DNA of 64,000 nucleotides, from assembly GCA_046538105.1 (NCBI GenBank), contig JBKHJO010000003.1, positions 1-64,000 on the forward strand, in the 5' to 3' direction. This DNA is from JAWLEV01 sp046538105. Lineage in GTDB: Bacteria; Chloroflexota; Anaerolineae; UBA1429. Below the pieces are notes generated by a model. That model did no database searches. It had not been told where the DNA came from and was given only the letters and a program-made list of their open reading frames with translations. The translations under genes were made by a program, and so were the position numbers. This document shows positions 41,556-50,392 of this stretch, piece by piece; position 1 is the stretch's first letter, and every line of letters begins with the position of its first letter.

Positions 41556-43049
41556 CTATGTCTCAGCGGGCTCTGCGTAGTTGACGCCGGGCAGGCTGCC
41601 GCCGGGCGGACGGTGGTCGCTGAGATAGTGCTCGCGAAAGGACTCGGTGCGCGCGCCGATGTAGGGACACTGGTTGTTCATAAAGCGATTGAGTAATCTC
41701 AGGCGCATCTCTGCCACCTTGTCGGCATACTGCGCGTCATAGAACAGATTGTCCAGTTCGTGGGGATCGTTGGTCAGATCATACAGTTCGCCGATCCCCA
41801 GGTTGGGAAAGTGGACATACTTCCAGTTCCTGGTGGTGATCATGGCCACATAATCCCGCGAATCTGGATCCCGGGGACCATGCATCTGCGGATTGATGCG
41901 CAGATCGATCTCGGAGAAAGCGTCGTCCCGCCAATCGTCGACCTCGCCCTCGGCGAGGCCCACCAGGCTGCGTCCCTGCATGCCAGGGGGTCTCTCCACC
42001 CCAGCCACGTCGAGGAAGGTGGCCGGCAGATCAATGGCCTCCACCAACTCCTCGCAGACCACCCCCTGGGGAAAGCGTTCGGGATAGCGGATCAGATAGG
42101 GCACGCGCACCGAACCCTCGTAAAAGGTCACGCCGCTTTTGTAGAGGAGCCTGTGATCGCCCAGATGATCGCCATGATCGCTTGCGAAGGCAATCATGGT
42201 GTCGTCGGTCAATCCTTTTCCCTCGAGGACGCGCAGGATCTCGCCCACCTGGTCGTCGATGAGGGAGATGAGCCCATAATAGTTGGCCACCATCTTGCGC
42301 ATCAGGGGTTCTGTGGCCTCGTCATAGCCCCGCTCCTTTTGGAACTGAAGCTGGGTGGGCTTGTTCTCCAATTCCCCCTCTTTCCACACCGGCAGGGGCA
42401 CCTCATCTGGATCGTACATGGTGTCGTAGGGTTCCGGGGGATCAAAGGGGAAATGGGGATTACAGAACGAAACCCAAAGGCAGAAAGGTTCATCGCCGTC
42501 CCACGCTTCCAACCATTCGACGGCCCGGCGACCGACAAAGGCGTCGATGTTCTCCTCGGCCGGCAGGGCCTGGGTATAGATGCCAAAGGGTAGTTCTTCT
42601 CCTTTGGCGTCGTGCTGCCTGCCGTCAAGCCCTTTAGCCCTGAGATAATCGGTGTACTGGTTATTACGGTCAGCCTGCCCCTCCACCAAATCCAGATAGC
42701 AGAAGCCAAAGGGGCCCCACTTGGGCATCATGTGCATCTTGCCGATGGCGGCCGTATAGTAGCCGGCACGGCGAAGGTACTCCATAAACGTCTGTTCCTG
42801 CTCATGGGGCGGAATGCCGGTGCAGTTGATGTTGCAGCCGTGCTCGGAACAGTAGCGTCCCGTCATGATGGACATGCGCGAGGGCATGCACATGGGGTTC
42901 TGTACATACCCGCGGTCAAAGCGCACCCCTTCCTCGGCGATGGAATCTATGTGTGGCGTGCGCAGCACGGGGTTGTCATAGCAGCCAAGACAATCGTAGC
43001 GCTGTTCGTCGGTGGCGAAGAACAGGATATTCGGTCCCTGCGCGGGCAT
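41556..43049 (-). CDS. Sulfatase (formylglycine-dependent)
   Basis: 497 residues from ATG 43049 with AAAGGAG upstream; an ATG 19 codons earlier lacks support. Alkaline-phosphatase-fold sulfatase: metal aspartate D14 in FFATDEQR, the activation motif C54-M-P-S-R that must be oxidised to formylglycine, GKMHM, and ASDHGDHLGDH near 310. No signal peptide, so it acts in the cytosol. It needs a formylglycine-generating enzyme or anaerobic maturase encoded elsewhere; the only FGE-like gene here (51 kb) is truncated. Substrate probably a sulfated sugar. Confidence 0.88.
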   Translation of the reverse strand: MPAQGPNILFFATDEQRYDCLGCYDNPVLRTPHIDSIAEEGVRFDRGYVQNPMCMPSRMSIMTGRYCSEHGCNINCTGIPPHEQEQTFMEYLRRAGYYTAAIGKMHMMPKWGPFGFCYLDLVEGQADRNNQYTDYLRAKGLDGRQHDAKGEELPFGIYTQALPAEENIDAFVGRRAVEWLEAWDGDEPFCLWVSFCNPHFPFDPPEPYDTMYDPDEVPLPVWKEGELENKPTQLQFQKERGYDEATEPLMRKMVANYYGLISLIDDQVGEILRVLEGKGLTDDTMIAFASDHGDHLGDHRLLYKSGVTFYEGSVRVPYLIRYPERFPQGVVCEELVEAIDLPATFLDVAGVERPPGMQGRSLVGLAEGEVDDWRDDAFSEIDLRINPQMHGPRDPDSRDYVAMITTRNWKYVHFPNLGIGELYDLTNDPHELDNLFYDAQYADKVAEMRLRLLNRFMNNQCPYIGARTESFREHYLSDHRPPGGSLPGVNYAEPAET

Positions 43050-43140
43050 GAGAGCATCTCCTTTCGATAAAGATGACAGCAACTGACGGTGGGTATTATA
43101 CAGCATGGTGTGTGGAAGGGATAACGCATTCTACATCCGA

Positions 43141-43169
43141 TTGACAACACCGTACGGCCCTGAGAAAAT
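43141..43169 (+). promoter_or_regulatory. Promoter of the second aldo/keto reductase
   Basis: TTGACA (43141-43146), 17 bases, GAAAAT (43164-43169), with the ATG 38 bases further on. The -10 box matches at four of six positions. Confidence 0.45.
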
Positions 43170-43207
43170 GACCTGGGCATGTTTTGTGACGAGGGAGAAA
43201 TGAGAAG

Positions 43208-44200
43208 ATGAGATACAGAGAACTGGGGAAAACGGGAATCCAGATCTCCGAGCTGGGTTTCGGCTGCGGGGCCGTAGGCGGGCTTCTGGTGCGAGGCGAC
43301 GAGGAGGAGATGGTGCGCGTGGTGGCGCGGGCCATCGAGTTGGGCATCACCTACTTTGACACGGCTCAGGCCTACGGCGACGGCACCTCGGAGGCTAACC
43401 TGGGACGCGTGTTGGAGGAACTGGACGCCGACGTGGTGGTAGGAACCAAGGTACAGCTCACAGCGGAACAGATGGCGCAGATCGACGAGGCAGTGCCGGC
43501 TGCGGTGGAAACGAGCCTGCACAGATTGAGACGGGAACGTATAGACCTCATGCAGTTACACAACCGCATCGTCGCCCAGTGCCATCCCGAGCGCGGCTGG
43601 GTGAGCGTGGAGGACGTGGCCGCTGTCGTGGACGCCTTCCGTTCCCTGCAGGCCCAAAATAAGATTCGCGCCTGGGGCATCAACGGCCTGGGGGAAACCG
43701 AGGCCCTGCATCAAGCCATCACCACCACAAAGACTTGCACTATCCAGACCTGCTATAACCTGCTGAATCCCACAGCGGGCAGGGAAGTGGCAGAGGGCTT
43801 TCCCTTTCAGGATTACGACCAGCTCATCGACCGCGCTGTCGAAGGGGGTATAGGCCCCATCGCCATACGTATCCTGGCCGGCGGCGCCCTGACGGGAACC
43901 AGCACGCGGCATCCGGTGGGCGCCGAATCCGTCTCTCCCATCGCCACGGGGGAGGACTATGGAGAGGACGTACGCCTCGCTCAAGGATTCAATTTTCTCG
44001 TGGAGGAGGGTCACACCGAGAGCCTGGTCGAGGCCGCCATCCGCTTTGCCATGGGCAAGGAAGAACTCTCGACGGCCCTCGTGGGCTTTTCGAGTATGGA
44101 GCAGGTGGAGCAGGCCGTGCGGTATGTGGAAAAGGGGCCATTGCCGGAAAAAGCTCTCGCGCGCCTGCCCGAGATATGGGCGGAGATGGGGCAGGGGTGA
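43208..44200 (+). CDS. Aldo/keto reductase
   Basis: 330 residues, single-domain NAD(P)H-dependent barrel without the ferredoxin tail of the first copy. Tetrad residues are visible: D in YFDTAQAYGDG, Y in the same segment, K in VGTKVQL, and H in LMQLHNRIV. The start MRYRELGKTGIQISELGFGCG is nearly the same as in the paralogue at 3709, showing a shared origin. GAGGGAGAAATGAGAAG precedes the ATG. Divergent from the sulfatase gene and convergent on a GNAT-like gene. Carbonyl substrate unknown. Confidence 0.88.
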   Translation: MRYRELGKTGIQISELGFGCGAVGGLLVRGDEEEMVRVVARAIELGITYFDTAQAYGDGTSEANLGRVLEELDADVVVGTKVQLTAEQMAQIDEAVPAAVETSLHRLRRERIDLMQLHNRIVAQCHPERGWVSVEDVAAVVDAFRSLQAQNKIRAWGINGLGETEALHQAITTTKTCTIQTCYNLLNPTAGREVAEGFPFQDYDQLIDRAVEGGIGPIAIRILAGGALTGTSTRHPVGAESVSPIATGEDYGEDVRLAQGFNFLVEEGHTESLVEAAIRFAMGKEELSTALVGFSSMEQVEQAVRYVEKGPLPEKALARLPEIWAEMGQG

Positions 44201-44205
44201 GAGGG

Positions 44206-45354
44206 CTACAACGCTCGTTCATACAGACGGTGCACCTTGTAAAAGTCGACGCCCAGTTTTTGCAGCTCGCGCAGCATCTTGTCGTTGTCACCGCGAATCT
44301 GCACCAGTTCGGCGTGCTCGAAATCTCCCATCGTGACGCTCCTGGCCAGTTCGCTAAAGAGAATCGCCGTGCCTCCGCCGCCGCGATACTTCTCTGCGAT
44401 TCCCATGCCATTGATGTTGATCCACTTGGTACGCCGCTTCTCCCGCCACAGATGCCACCAGCCCAGGGGCAAAAGCCGCCCCTGGCAGCGCTGCAGAGCC
44501 GCCGATACGTCGGGATAGGCCAGCAAAAAGCCCACCAATTCCTCCCCTTTGGCCACCGCCTTGATCAAGCGGGGATCGACAAAGGCCAAAAGGCGCCGGG
44601 CCAGCATGGTGATCTCCTTCTCTGTCAACGGGATACTGTCGTCGTTGCTACCCAAAGAGTCGTTAAACAGGCGGCGGAATTTGGGCGCCAGGGCGAGCAG
44701 ATGACGCCGAGAACGGAAGGAGATCACCCGCAGGCCACGTCGCTCCTGCACGCGCTCCGAGAGGCGATGTATCTTTTCTGGAAAACGGACATCGCACGGC
44801 AGATATCCAGAGAGGATGTCATCCACCTTGCGAAAGTCGACATCCTCGACCAAGTTCTGGTAATAGGGAAGGGCATAGGGAATGCCCAGAGCCGGCCGAT
44901 GCGAGAATCCCTTGATCAGCAGCCCGAGGCCATCGAGATGGCTGAAACCACGCGGCCCCCTGATACTATGCAGCCCCCGCTGACGCGCCCAGTTGAACCC
45001 CGCCCCAAACAGGGGCCGCGACGCCTCGAGAGCGTCCCTACATTCGAACAGGGCAAAAAAGGCCGCTGCGTCCCCGTGGGCCTCGTTATAGCGTCGATTA
45101 TCCAACACGGCCAGGCGTCCCACCGCCTGGCCCCGATCCCGCGCCAGGAAAAAGGCGGCCTCCGAATGCTCGTAAAAGGGATGGCGCACGCGGTCCAGGA
45201 CAAGGCGCGCCTGGCGAGCAAAAGGGGGCACCCACTGGGGTACGTCTTCATAGAGGGTAAAGGGCAGGGACAGAAACGCCTGAACCTGCCGCCGATCTCT
45301 CGTGTCGACTCGCACAATCTCCAAAGGGCACCTCTCAAGAACGACCCAATTCAT
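44206..45354 (-). CDS. GNAT-like protein of the YghO type
   Basis: 382 residues. Opening LSLPFTLYEDVPQWVPP near 28-45 and the segment RGLHSIRGPRGFSHLDGLGLLIKGF (about 125-150) are characteristic of a family of long acyltransferase-like proteins related to YghO, whose C-terminal third resembles GNAT folds (GIAEKYRGGGGTAIL near 325-340, the acetyl-CoA loop position). No biochemical role is established that I know of. The ATG has GAGG only two to three bases before it. It ends 6 bases from the convergent reductase. Confidence 0.65.
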   Translation of the reverse strand: MNWVVLERCPLEIVRVDTRDRRQVQAFLSLPFTLYEDVPQWVPPFARQARLVLDRVRHPFYEHSEAAFFLARDRGQAVGRLAVLDNRRYNEAHGDAAAFFALFECRDALEASRPLFGAGFNWARQRGLHSIRGPRGFSHLDGLGLLIKGFSHRPALGIPYALPYYQNLVEDVDFRKVDDILSGYLPCDVRFPEKIHRLSERVQERRGLRVISFRSRRHLLALAPKFRRLFNDSLGSNDDSIPLTEKEITMLARRLLAFVDPRLIKAVAKGEELVGFLLAYPDVSAALQRCQGRLLPLGWWHLWREKRRTKWININGMGIAEKYRGGGGTAILFSELARSVTMGDFEHAELVQIRGDNDKMLRELQKLGVDFYKVHRLYERAL

Positions 45355-45453
45355 AACCTCTGGAGATTATACTGAGGCCCATGCCAAACCCCAAACGGAT
45401 TTGCTGTATGCGATCTTACTGTTACAATGGGCGAGACTGCAAAGCGACGATTT

Positions 45454-45482
45454 TTGACAAAGGGGCCACCAATTCCTATAAT
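45454..45482 (+). promoter_or_regulatory. Consensus promoter of the DtxR-family regulator
   Basis: TTGACA (45454-45459), 17 bases, TATAAT (45477-45482), both perfect. Expected start near 45489, a leader of about 42 bases. Confidence 0.8.
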
Positions 45483-45513
45483 TAGGTTTCCTTTAGAATT
45501 TACCGGTAATATA

Positions 45514-45530
45514 TTTAGGATGTACCTAAA
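45514..45530. promoter_or_regulatory. Operator-like palindrome at the regulator start
   Basis: TTTAGG-ATGTA-CCTAAA, a perfect 6-bp inverted repeat with 5-base spacer that ends directly against the ATG at 45531. The half-site resembles TTAGG-type boxes of DtxR/IdeR-like repressors, suggesting autoregulation. A related TTAGG sequence at 45482-45486 adjoins the -10 box. Confidence 0.55.
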
Positions 45531-46214
45531 ATGAGTGCGCAAATGTTGACCGAAAGTTCACAGATGTATCTGCTGGAAATCGTTCGCCTGCGAGATGGGG
45601 ACGCGCCGGTTCCCCTGTCGCGTCTGGCCGAGGAACTCTCTGTATCCCCCGTCTCTGTGAACGAGATGTGTCGCAAACTCCAGGAACAGGGCCTGGTCAT
45701 CTATCGTCCCTACAAGGGGGCCTCGTTGACACCAGAGGGAGAGCGCCAGGCCCATCGTGTTCTGCGGAAACATCGCCTATGGGAGGTCTTTTTGGTGGAG
45801 AAACTGGGCTATGCCTACAACCAAGCCCACGAGGCGGCCTGTCAACTGGAACACGGCACGTCCGATCTCCTGGCCGACCGCCTCGACGAATATCTGGACC
45901 ATCCCTCAACAAATCCCCTGGGGCAACCCATCCCCTGTCTGGAGGGCGAAATGCCCCTGCGCAAGACCCTCTCCCTCGCCGAGATGTCCGTGGGACGGGA
46001 GGGGCACGTGATACAGTATGAGGATAAGTATGAGAATGGCCGTTCGATCCCACGCGACTTTTTACGCGATAGGGGACTTTATCTGGGCAGCCCTCTCAAA
46101 GTGCTGATTACAACCGGAGATAGTATGCTGATCGAAACACCCAAAGGCCAGATCTCCCTGGCCCGCGATCTGGCAAAGGCCATCTCCGTCGAGCCGCACA
46201 AAGCCGCGGGATAG
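45531..46214 (+). CDS. DtxR/MntR-family metal-dependent transcriptional regulator
   Basis: 227 residues in three parts: winged helix-turn-helix at ~8-70 (LSRLAEELSVSPVSVNEMCRKLQEQGLVIYRPYKG), metal-binding dimerisation domain at ~72-140 with RKHRLWEVFLVEKLG and QAHEAACQLEH, which give the histidine and glutamate ligands, and a C-terminal SH3/FeoA-like domain at ~150-222. It would sense Mn(II) or Fe(II) and repress uptake genes. No transporter gene is adjacent; the only visible target is its own promoter. Convergent on a Pro/Thr-rich gene. Confidence 0.87.
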   Translation: MSAQMLTESSQMYLLEIVRLRDGDAPVPLSRLAEELSVSPVSVNEMCRKLQEQGLVIYRPYKGASLTPEGERQAHRVLRKHRLWEVFLVEKLGYAYNQAHEAACQLEHGTSDLLADRLDEYLDHPSTNPLGQPIPCLEGEMPLRKTLSLAEMSVGREGHVIQYEDKYENGRSIPRDFLRDRGLYLGSPLKVLITTGDSMLIETPKGQISLARDLAKAISVEPHKAAG

Positions 46215-46227
46215 CAGGTGGAGGGTA

Positions 46228-47124
46228 TCAATCGACCCGGGCGAAGGTGAATCCCACACAGGGCTCGGCGGGCACCTCGTCACAGTTGCACATGGGTTTA
46301 AAGACGGCCGCCTGTACCTCCTGATAGTATTGGTTATTCGTGGTGGCCTGCCAGCCTCCGCTGATCCAATCGTTCAACAGGGAACTCCACACCCGATCCT
46401 GTAAATAGATCTCGAGGCTCACACGCGGCTCGCCAGGGGAGACAGATGTCTGGTAGCAGACATCGCGATCTGAGGGGCAGTCGGTCCAGGCTTGCTCCGC
46501 TCGTACTTCGATGACCATCTTCCAGTTTCCACCGCCACGCGCCGCATAACTCCAGAAATCCTGAATCCTGGCCACCGATTCTGGACGGGACAGAAAGCCC
46601 AGCCCCACGCGATATTGATGCCCATCGCTGCCCTCGACCCACTTTTCCTCTGTGACGTTACAATAGATGTTATTCTCTCCCCACTCGCCGTTATCGATGG
46701 GTACGCTCTCCAGCACAGTGACGGGGGCAGGGGTCGCCGTGGGAGCTTGGGGCGTGGCCGTGGGTTGCACGGGGGTATCGGTCGCCGGCATCGGCGTATC
46801 GGTGGGTTCTGGCGTGTCGGTTGGTGGAACAGTTGTCTCTGTGGGGGTATTCGTCGCTGTAGGAGGGAGAGACGTGGCCGTGGGAGAGGGCGTGAGTGTC
46901 TCGGTCGGCGTGGGAGGAACCTCTGTCGGCGTAAAAGTGACCGTCGGCCGTGGACGCCTGGTAAGGGTGGGTACAGTCGCCACGCGACTTGCCCTCTGGG
47001 GCAGAAACAGGGACACGACCTGAACGATGGCCACGACGATGGCCACCCCGACAAGCACATAAAGCAATTTCCTGTTCATACCATCGGAACCTCGCGACTC
47101 TCGATCATCACCATTATCCGTCAA
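46228..47124 (-). CDS. Membrane-anchored protein with Pro/Thr-rich stalk
   Basis: 298 residues from TTG 47124, preceded by GGGGAGGAGG five bases away; ATG 47079 is the alternative. One transmembrane helix at ~20-42, then a stalk of ~100 residues made almost only of Pro, Thr, Ser and Glu repeats (PTPTETLTPSP-like), and a globular domain of ~150 residues at the C-terminus with several cysteines (C189, C243, C248 region and CNCDEVPAEPC near the end) likely forming disulfides outside the cell. The stalk style is frequent in Chloroflexota. No family recognised for the outer domain; a surface-exposed role is inferred. Confidence 0.7.
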   Translation of the reverse strand: MTDNGDDRESRGSDGMNRKLLYVLVGVAIVVAIVQVVSLFLPQRASRVATVPTLTRRPRPTVTFTPTEVPPTPTETLTPSPTATSLPPTATNTPTETTVPPTDTPEPTDTPMPATDTPVQPTATPQAPTATPAPVTVLESVPIDNGEWGENNIYCNVTEEKWVEGSDGHQYRVGLGFLSRPESVARIQDFWSYAARGGGNWKMVIEVRAEQAWTDCPSDRDVCYQTSVSPGEPRVSLEIYLQDRVWSSLLNDWISGGWQATTNNQYYQEVQAAVFKPMCNCDEVPAEPCVGFTFARVD

Positions 47125-47212
47125 GGGTACCTCCTCCCCTATTCAAATGAGGGTATTGTACACAGCCCGAGGGACTATGGCAAAAGGAAGTGAGGTCCTG
47201 TTATAGTCCTCA

Positions 47213-48373
47213 TCAGTGTAAATCGGGCCAGGAACGCTTGGCCTGTTGCTGGTAAGGATAGGCCTCCATGGCCTCCTCGTTCAGGGTGATACCCAGGCCC
47301 GGTGCCGTGGGCACCTGTATAGTCCCATCCCGCACCCGAAGGGGTTCCACAGCCACCTCCGCACTCGTCTCCTCGAAATTCACAAAGTATTCGGTAATAC
47401 AAAAGTTGGGGATACACGCGGCGACCTGCAGCGTGGCCGCCAAACCCACGGCGGTGCTGTTATAGTTATGGGGCGCTACGGCCACATAGTAGGGCTCGGC
47501 CATGGCCGCGATCTCTTTGAGTTCCAGGATACCGCCACAGTTGCAGACGTCGGGATTGATAATGTCGGCAGCGCCCCGCTCGAACACCTCGCGGTAGGCC
47601 GCTTTGGTATAGAGCGTCTCCCCGGTGACGATGGGAATGTCCAGTTGGCGTCTTACCTCGGTCAGGGCGGGGATATTGTCAGCGGGCACGGGCTCCTCGT
47701 ACCAAAAGGGGGTATAGGCTTCCAGGGCATGGCCTACCCGCAAGGCATGCATGGGTGCCAGCCGCCGATGCCCCTCGATGAGCAGGGCCACGTCGGGGCC
47801 TACCGCCTCTCTCACAGCACGCACGTTCTCAACAGCCCGCGCCTCCACTGCCCTGTCCACAAAGAGTCGCCAGGGCCCAGGAAAAGGATCAAATTTCAGG
47901 GCGTCAAAGCCCCTTTCGACCATGGCCAGGGCGCGCTCGGCATACTCCCCCGGCGTCCGGGCATGGCCGTACCAGCCGTTGGCGTAGACGTGTACCTCCT
48001 CGCGGCAGGTGCCACCCAGCAGTTGGTGTACGGGCACACCCAACGCCTTGCCCAGGATATCCCACAGGGCCTGCTCCAAAGCACTGAGGGCGCTGTAAAG
48101 GTCCATGGAGCCCCGGCGCCCGGCAAAGTCCTCATACGCCAGCCGTGTGAACTCCTTGATCCGCCCCGGGTCCCGTCCCACCAGATAGCGCGATAGATCT
48201 TGCACGTGTTGGGCGATGTTGCGGTCGCGGTCGAGTTGGGTATAGGCCTCCCCCCAACCTGTTATGCCTTCATCGGTCTCCACCTTGACGTACAACCAGT
48301 TCTTGCCCCCCGTCATCCCCGCCCTGTGGCTGACGGGCGAGACGAGAAACGGCTTGACGTCGCTAACGCGCAT
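47213..48373 (-). CDS. Enolase-superfamily dehydratase (mandelate racemase/DgoD-like)
   Basis: 386 residues from ATG 48373 with GAGGAGGG upstream; a codon seven residues earlier is less likely. N-terminal capping domain to ~115, then the barrel: KFDPF with the general base lysine near 163, metal ligand in LLIEGHRR near 207, WYEEPVPADN near 233 and TGETLYTK near 258, and the late histidine in VAPHNYNS near 308. This pattern fits sugar-acid dehydratases such as galactonate dehydratase. Substrate not certain. Probably part of sugar-acid catabolism. Confidence 0.82.
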   Translation of the reverse strand: MRVSDVKPFLVSPVSHRAGMTGGKNWLYVKVETDEGITGWGEAYTQLDRDRNIAQHVQDLSRYLVGRDPGRIKEFTRLAYEDFAGRRGSMDLYSALSALEQALWDILGKALGVPVHQLLGGTCREEVHVYANGWYGHARTPGEYAERALAMVERGFDALKFDPFPGPWRLFVDRAVEARAVENVRAVREAVGPDVALLIEGHRRLAPMHALRVGHALEAYTPFWYEEPVPADNIPALTEVRRQLDIPIVTGETLYTKAAYREVFERGAADIINPDVCNCGGILELKEIAAMAEPYYVAVAPHNYNSTAVGLAATLQVAACIPNFCITEYFVNFEETSAEVAVEPLRVRDGTIQVPTAPGLGITLNEEAMEAYPYQQQAKRSWPDLH

Positions 48374-48520
48374 ATTCCCTCCTCGTTGCCTCATTATCTG
48401 AGAGCATTCTATATCGAGGGCAACAAGTTGGCAATGTGGAGGAGGCGCGAAAAGCGAGAGAGCAAGTGAAGGCTCGCCAGCCCGATAACCTCACCGAATG
48501 GAAAAAAGAGTTTTTGTGAT

Positions 48521-48548
48521 TTGACATTCCCAGGCCATGGCCTATAAT
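48521..48548 (+). promoter_or_regulatory. Promoter of the tRNA-Gly gene
   Basis: TTGACA (48521-48526), 16 bases, TATAAT (48543-48548), both perfect, 13 bases before the tRNA 5' end. Confidence 0.75.
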
Positions 48549-48561
48549 AGAGAATAGATAC

Positions 48562-48634
48562 GCGGGTGTAGCTCAGTTGGCAGAGCATCTGCTTCCCAAG
48601 CAGAGGGTCGTGAGTTCAAGTCTCATCACCCGCT
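48562..48634 (+). tRNA. tRNA-Gly (anticodon CCC)
   Basis: 73 nucleotides fold into a complete cloverleaf: acceptor GCGGGTG with CACCCGC, D-stem GCTC/GAGC, anticodon stem TCTGC/GCAGA around loop TTCCCAA (anticodon CCC at 48595-48597), five-base variable loop and T-arm GTGAG-TTCAAGT-CTCAT. It reads GGG glycine codons. The 3' CCA is not encoded. It has its own consensus promoter and a strong terminator. Confidence 0.95.
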
Positions 48635-48652
48635 CTATCTATAGCCAAGCCT

Positions 48653-48705
48653 CCGAGGGAGGGCCCGCGACTGGGGGTGGGCCCTCCCTCGGAAGTTTGT
48701 TTTTT
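48653..48705 (+). terminator. Intrinsic terminator after tRNA-Gly
   Basis: Perfect 14-bp GC-rich stem (48653-48666 with 48679-48692), 12-base loop, then AAG-TTT-G-TTTTTT. Confidence 0.88.
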
Positions 48706-48795
48706 GGGACTGTGGCGTGTTTATCCGCCAGATTAACAGTGAAGATCACGATCTCCAACGTTGCATGATCGTTATTCCCTGAAGGAGTTTTTACT

Positions 48796-49017
48796 GTGAG
48801 CATGGACCCCCGATTTGAGGAACTGCACGGCTACGAGGCCGCAAAGAAGCGATTGAGAAATGAACCAGATCTTCAACCCTATGAGGATATCCTCATGCCC
48901 GAATGGGTGGAGAGTACGGAACAGTGGGGCTGGATCGTGGTAACCCCGGTGGCCGAATTGGTCGACTGGGCATCCGACTTTTCGTCCGACGGAACCGACA
49001 CCGTCCAAGCAGAATAA
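48796..49017 (+). CDS. Small acidic protein of unknown function
   Basis: 73 residues from GTG 48796 with GAAGGAG at nine bases; an ATG two codons later is also possible. Sequence is strongly acidic in its second half (DWASDFSSDGTDTVQAE) and has a Tyr/Trp-rich middle (GWIVVTPVAELVDWA). No motif, signal or membrane segment. The good ribosome-binding site and the 84-base gap to the methyltransferase gene on the same strand suggest it is real. It resembles no family I recognise. Confidence 0.55.
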   Translation: MSMDPRFEELHGYEAAKKRLRNEPDLQPYEDILMPEWVESTEQWGWIVVTPVAELVDWASDFSSDGTDTVQAE

Positions 49018-49101
49018 AGGGCGTCAAGAACGTGTAGGCGTTTCGGAACGGGGGATGCCCGTGTCTTTCAACATGCGTCCATAGGTAGAGGGTAGATAAA
49101 G

Positions 49102-49788
49102 ATGGGAATCTCGGACGATGCTCGGGAGATAACACGCGTCCGCCGGTCGAAAGAGAAAGCGCGCGAAACCTACGATAGGATCGCCCCTTACTACCAGGCC
49201 ATTGCCGGGTTCTGGGAGAGACGGACGAGACGACGCGGTCTGGCAAGGCTGGACATCCAGGCGGGCGAGACGGTGCTGGAGATCGGTTCTGGACCGGGAC
49301 ACAGTATGGTCTCCCTGGCAAGTGATGTTGGGCAGAGAGGTAAAGTCTGGGGCATTGATCTCTCGTTCCGTATGTGTCGCATCGCTCAGGATCGGCTCCG
49401 CACACACGATCTCCTGGAGTGGGGACAGTTGATCTGCGGTGACGGCGCGCAGTTGCCCTTTCGGGCAGCCTCTTTCGACGCCCTGTTCACGAGCTTTACC
49501 CTGGAACTATTCGATACCCCAGAGATTCCCCGCGTCCTTGCCGAATGCAAAAGAGTATTGAGAGGATCGGGGCGCATCTGCGTCGTCTCCCTGGCCAAAC
49601 CAGAGGACTTTTATCCTCTGGTTCCACTATACGAGTGGGCCCACAAGCAATTCCCTCGCCTCCTCGACTGCCGGCCCATATACACACAGAGAAGCCTTGG
49701 CGAGGCCGGTTTTCAAACACTTGATACAGAGCGGCTTTTGTTGTGGGGGCTGCCAGTTGATATCGTATTGGCTACAACTCCCACGTGA
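49102..49788 (+). CDS. Class I SAM-dependent methyltransferase
   Basis: 228 residues. SAM-binding motif I VLEIGSGPGHSM near 54-65, motif II GIDLSFRMCRIAQDRL near 78-93, then ICGDGAQLPFRAASFDALFTSF and RVLRGSGRICVVSLAKP of the UbiE-like type. AGAGGG precedes the ATG. Similar proteins methylate quinones, lipids or small molecules; neither this sequence nor its neighbours (a small unknown protein and a cyclophilin-like protein) tells which. Confidence 0.85.
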   Translation: MGISDDAREITRVRRSKEKARETYDRIAPYYQAIAGFWERRTRRRGLARLDIQAGETVLEIGSGPGHSMVSLASDVGQRGKVWGIDLSFRMCRIAQDRLRTHDLLEWGQLICGDGAQLPFRAASFDALFTSFTLELFDTPEIPRVLAECKRVLRGSGRICVVSLAKPEDFYPLVPLYEWAHKQFPRLLDCRPIYTQRSLGEAGFQTLDTERLLLWGLPVDIVLATTPT

Positions 49789-49903
49789 CACATCGCTCCA
49801 TGGAGCAAGCACACTTTGACGCCCCAAAAAGGATGGGGTAATATTCCCTTTGGTAGACAGTTCCATGCACGCTCATCATAGCAAACGATAGGGAGGTGCA
49901 GCC

Positions 49904-50281
49904 ATGCGCAAGATCACCATCACCGCTGGCGATGTTTCGATCACAGCCAGCCTGAACGATACGCACACGGCAGACGAGATATGGGATGCGTTGCCCATAG
50001 AAGCGTCGGTCAGCACATGGGGCGACGAGATCTATTTTGGTATTCCCGTGCACCTAAGCGAAGAGGACGGCCAGGCTGTCGTGGAGGAGGGCGATCTGGG
50101 ATACTGGTCCCCTGGTCACGCCTTTTGTATCTTTTTCGGCCAGACGCCTGCCAGCCGAGGTAGCGAGATCAGGCCGGCAAGTCCCGTGAACGTGTTCGGC
50201 AAGGTGGATGGGGACGCCACGATATTCGGCGAGGTCTCCTCTGGCGCAAGGATAACCATAGAGAAAGCGGAAGAGGAATAA
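49904..50281 (+). CDS. Cyclophilin-like fold protein (DUF369/TM1367 type)
   Basis: 125 residues. The chain matches the small bacterial cyclophilin-like proteins: TADEIWDALPIEASVSTWGDEIYFGIP near 22-48, then GDLGYWSPGHAFCIFFGQTPAS near 63-84, and a closing SPVNVFGKVDGD. These have the cyclophilin barrel but their prolyl isomerase activity and role are unproven. GGGAGG precedes the ATG at 8-9 bases. A 16-bp palindrome follows the stop. Confidence 0.75.
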   Translation: MRKITITAGDVSITASLNDTHTADEIWDALPIEASVSTWGDEIYFGIPVHLSEEDGQAVVEEGDLGYWSPGHAFCIFFGQTPASRGSEIRPASPVNVFGKVDGDATIFGEVSSGARITIEKAEEE

Positions 50282-50330
50282 AAAAAGCCCTACCCCGATC
50301 TCGCAGCAGGTATACGAATATGCTGTTTTC

Positions 50331-50367
50331 CAGCAAGACCCTCAAGTAATTCTTGAGGGTCTTGCTG
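50331..50367. terminator. Long palindrome between convergent genes
   Basis: Perfect 16-bp stem (50331-50346 with 50352-50367) and 5-base loop TAATT. No T-run follows on either strand. It lies between the cyclophilin-like gene and a convergent broken gene. Confidence 0.5.
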
Positions 50368-50392
50368 TGATTGTCAGGTGATAGCACGGCCT

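Noticed and set aside
46700..47000. Repeat-rich DNA in the 46.7-47.0 kb stretch
   Set aside because: The repetition is explained by the Pro/Thr stalk of the anchored protein and not by a DNA repeat element.
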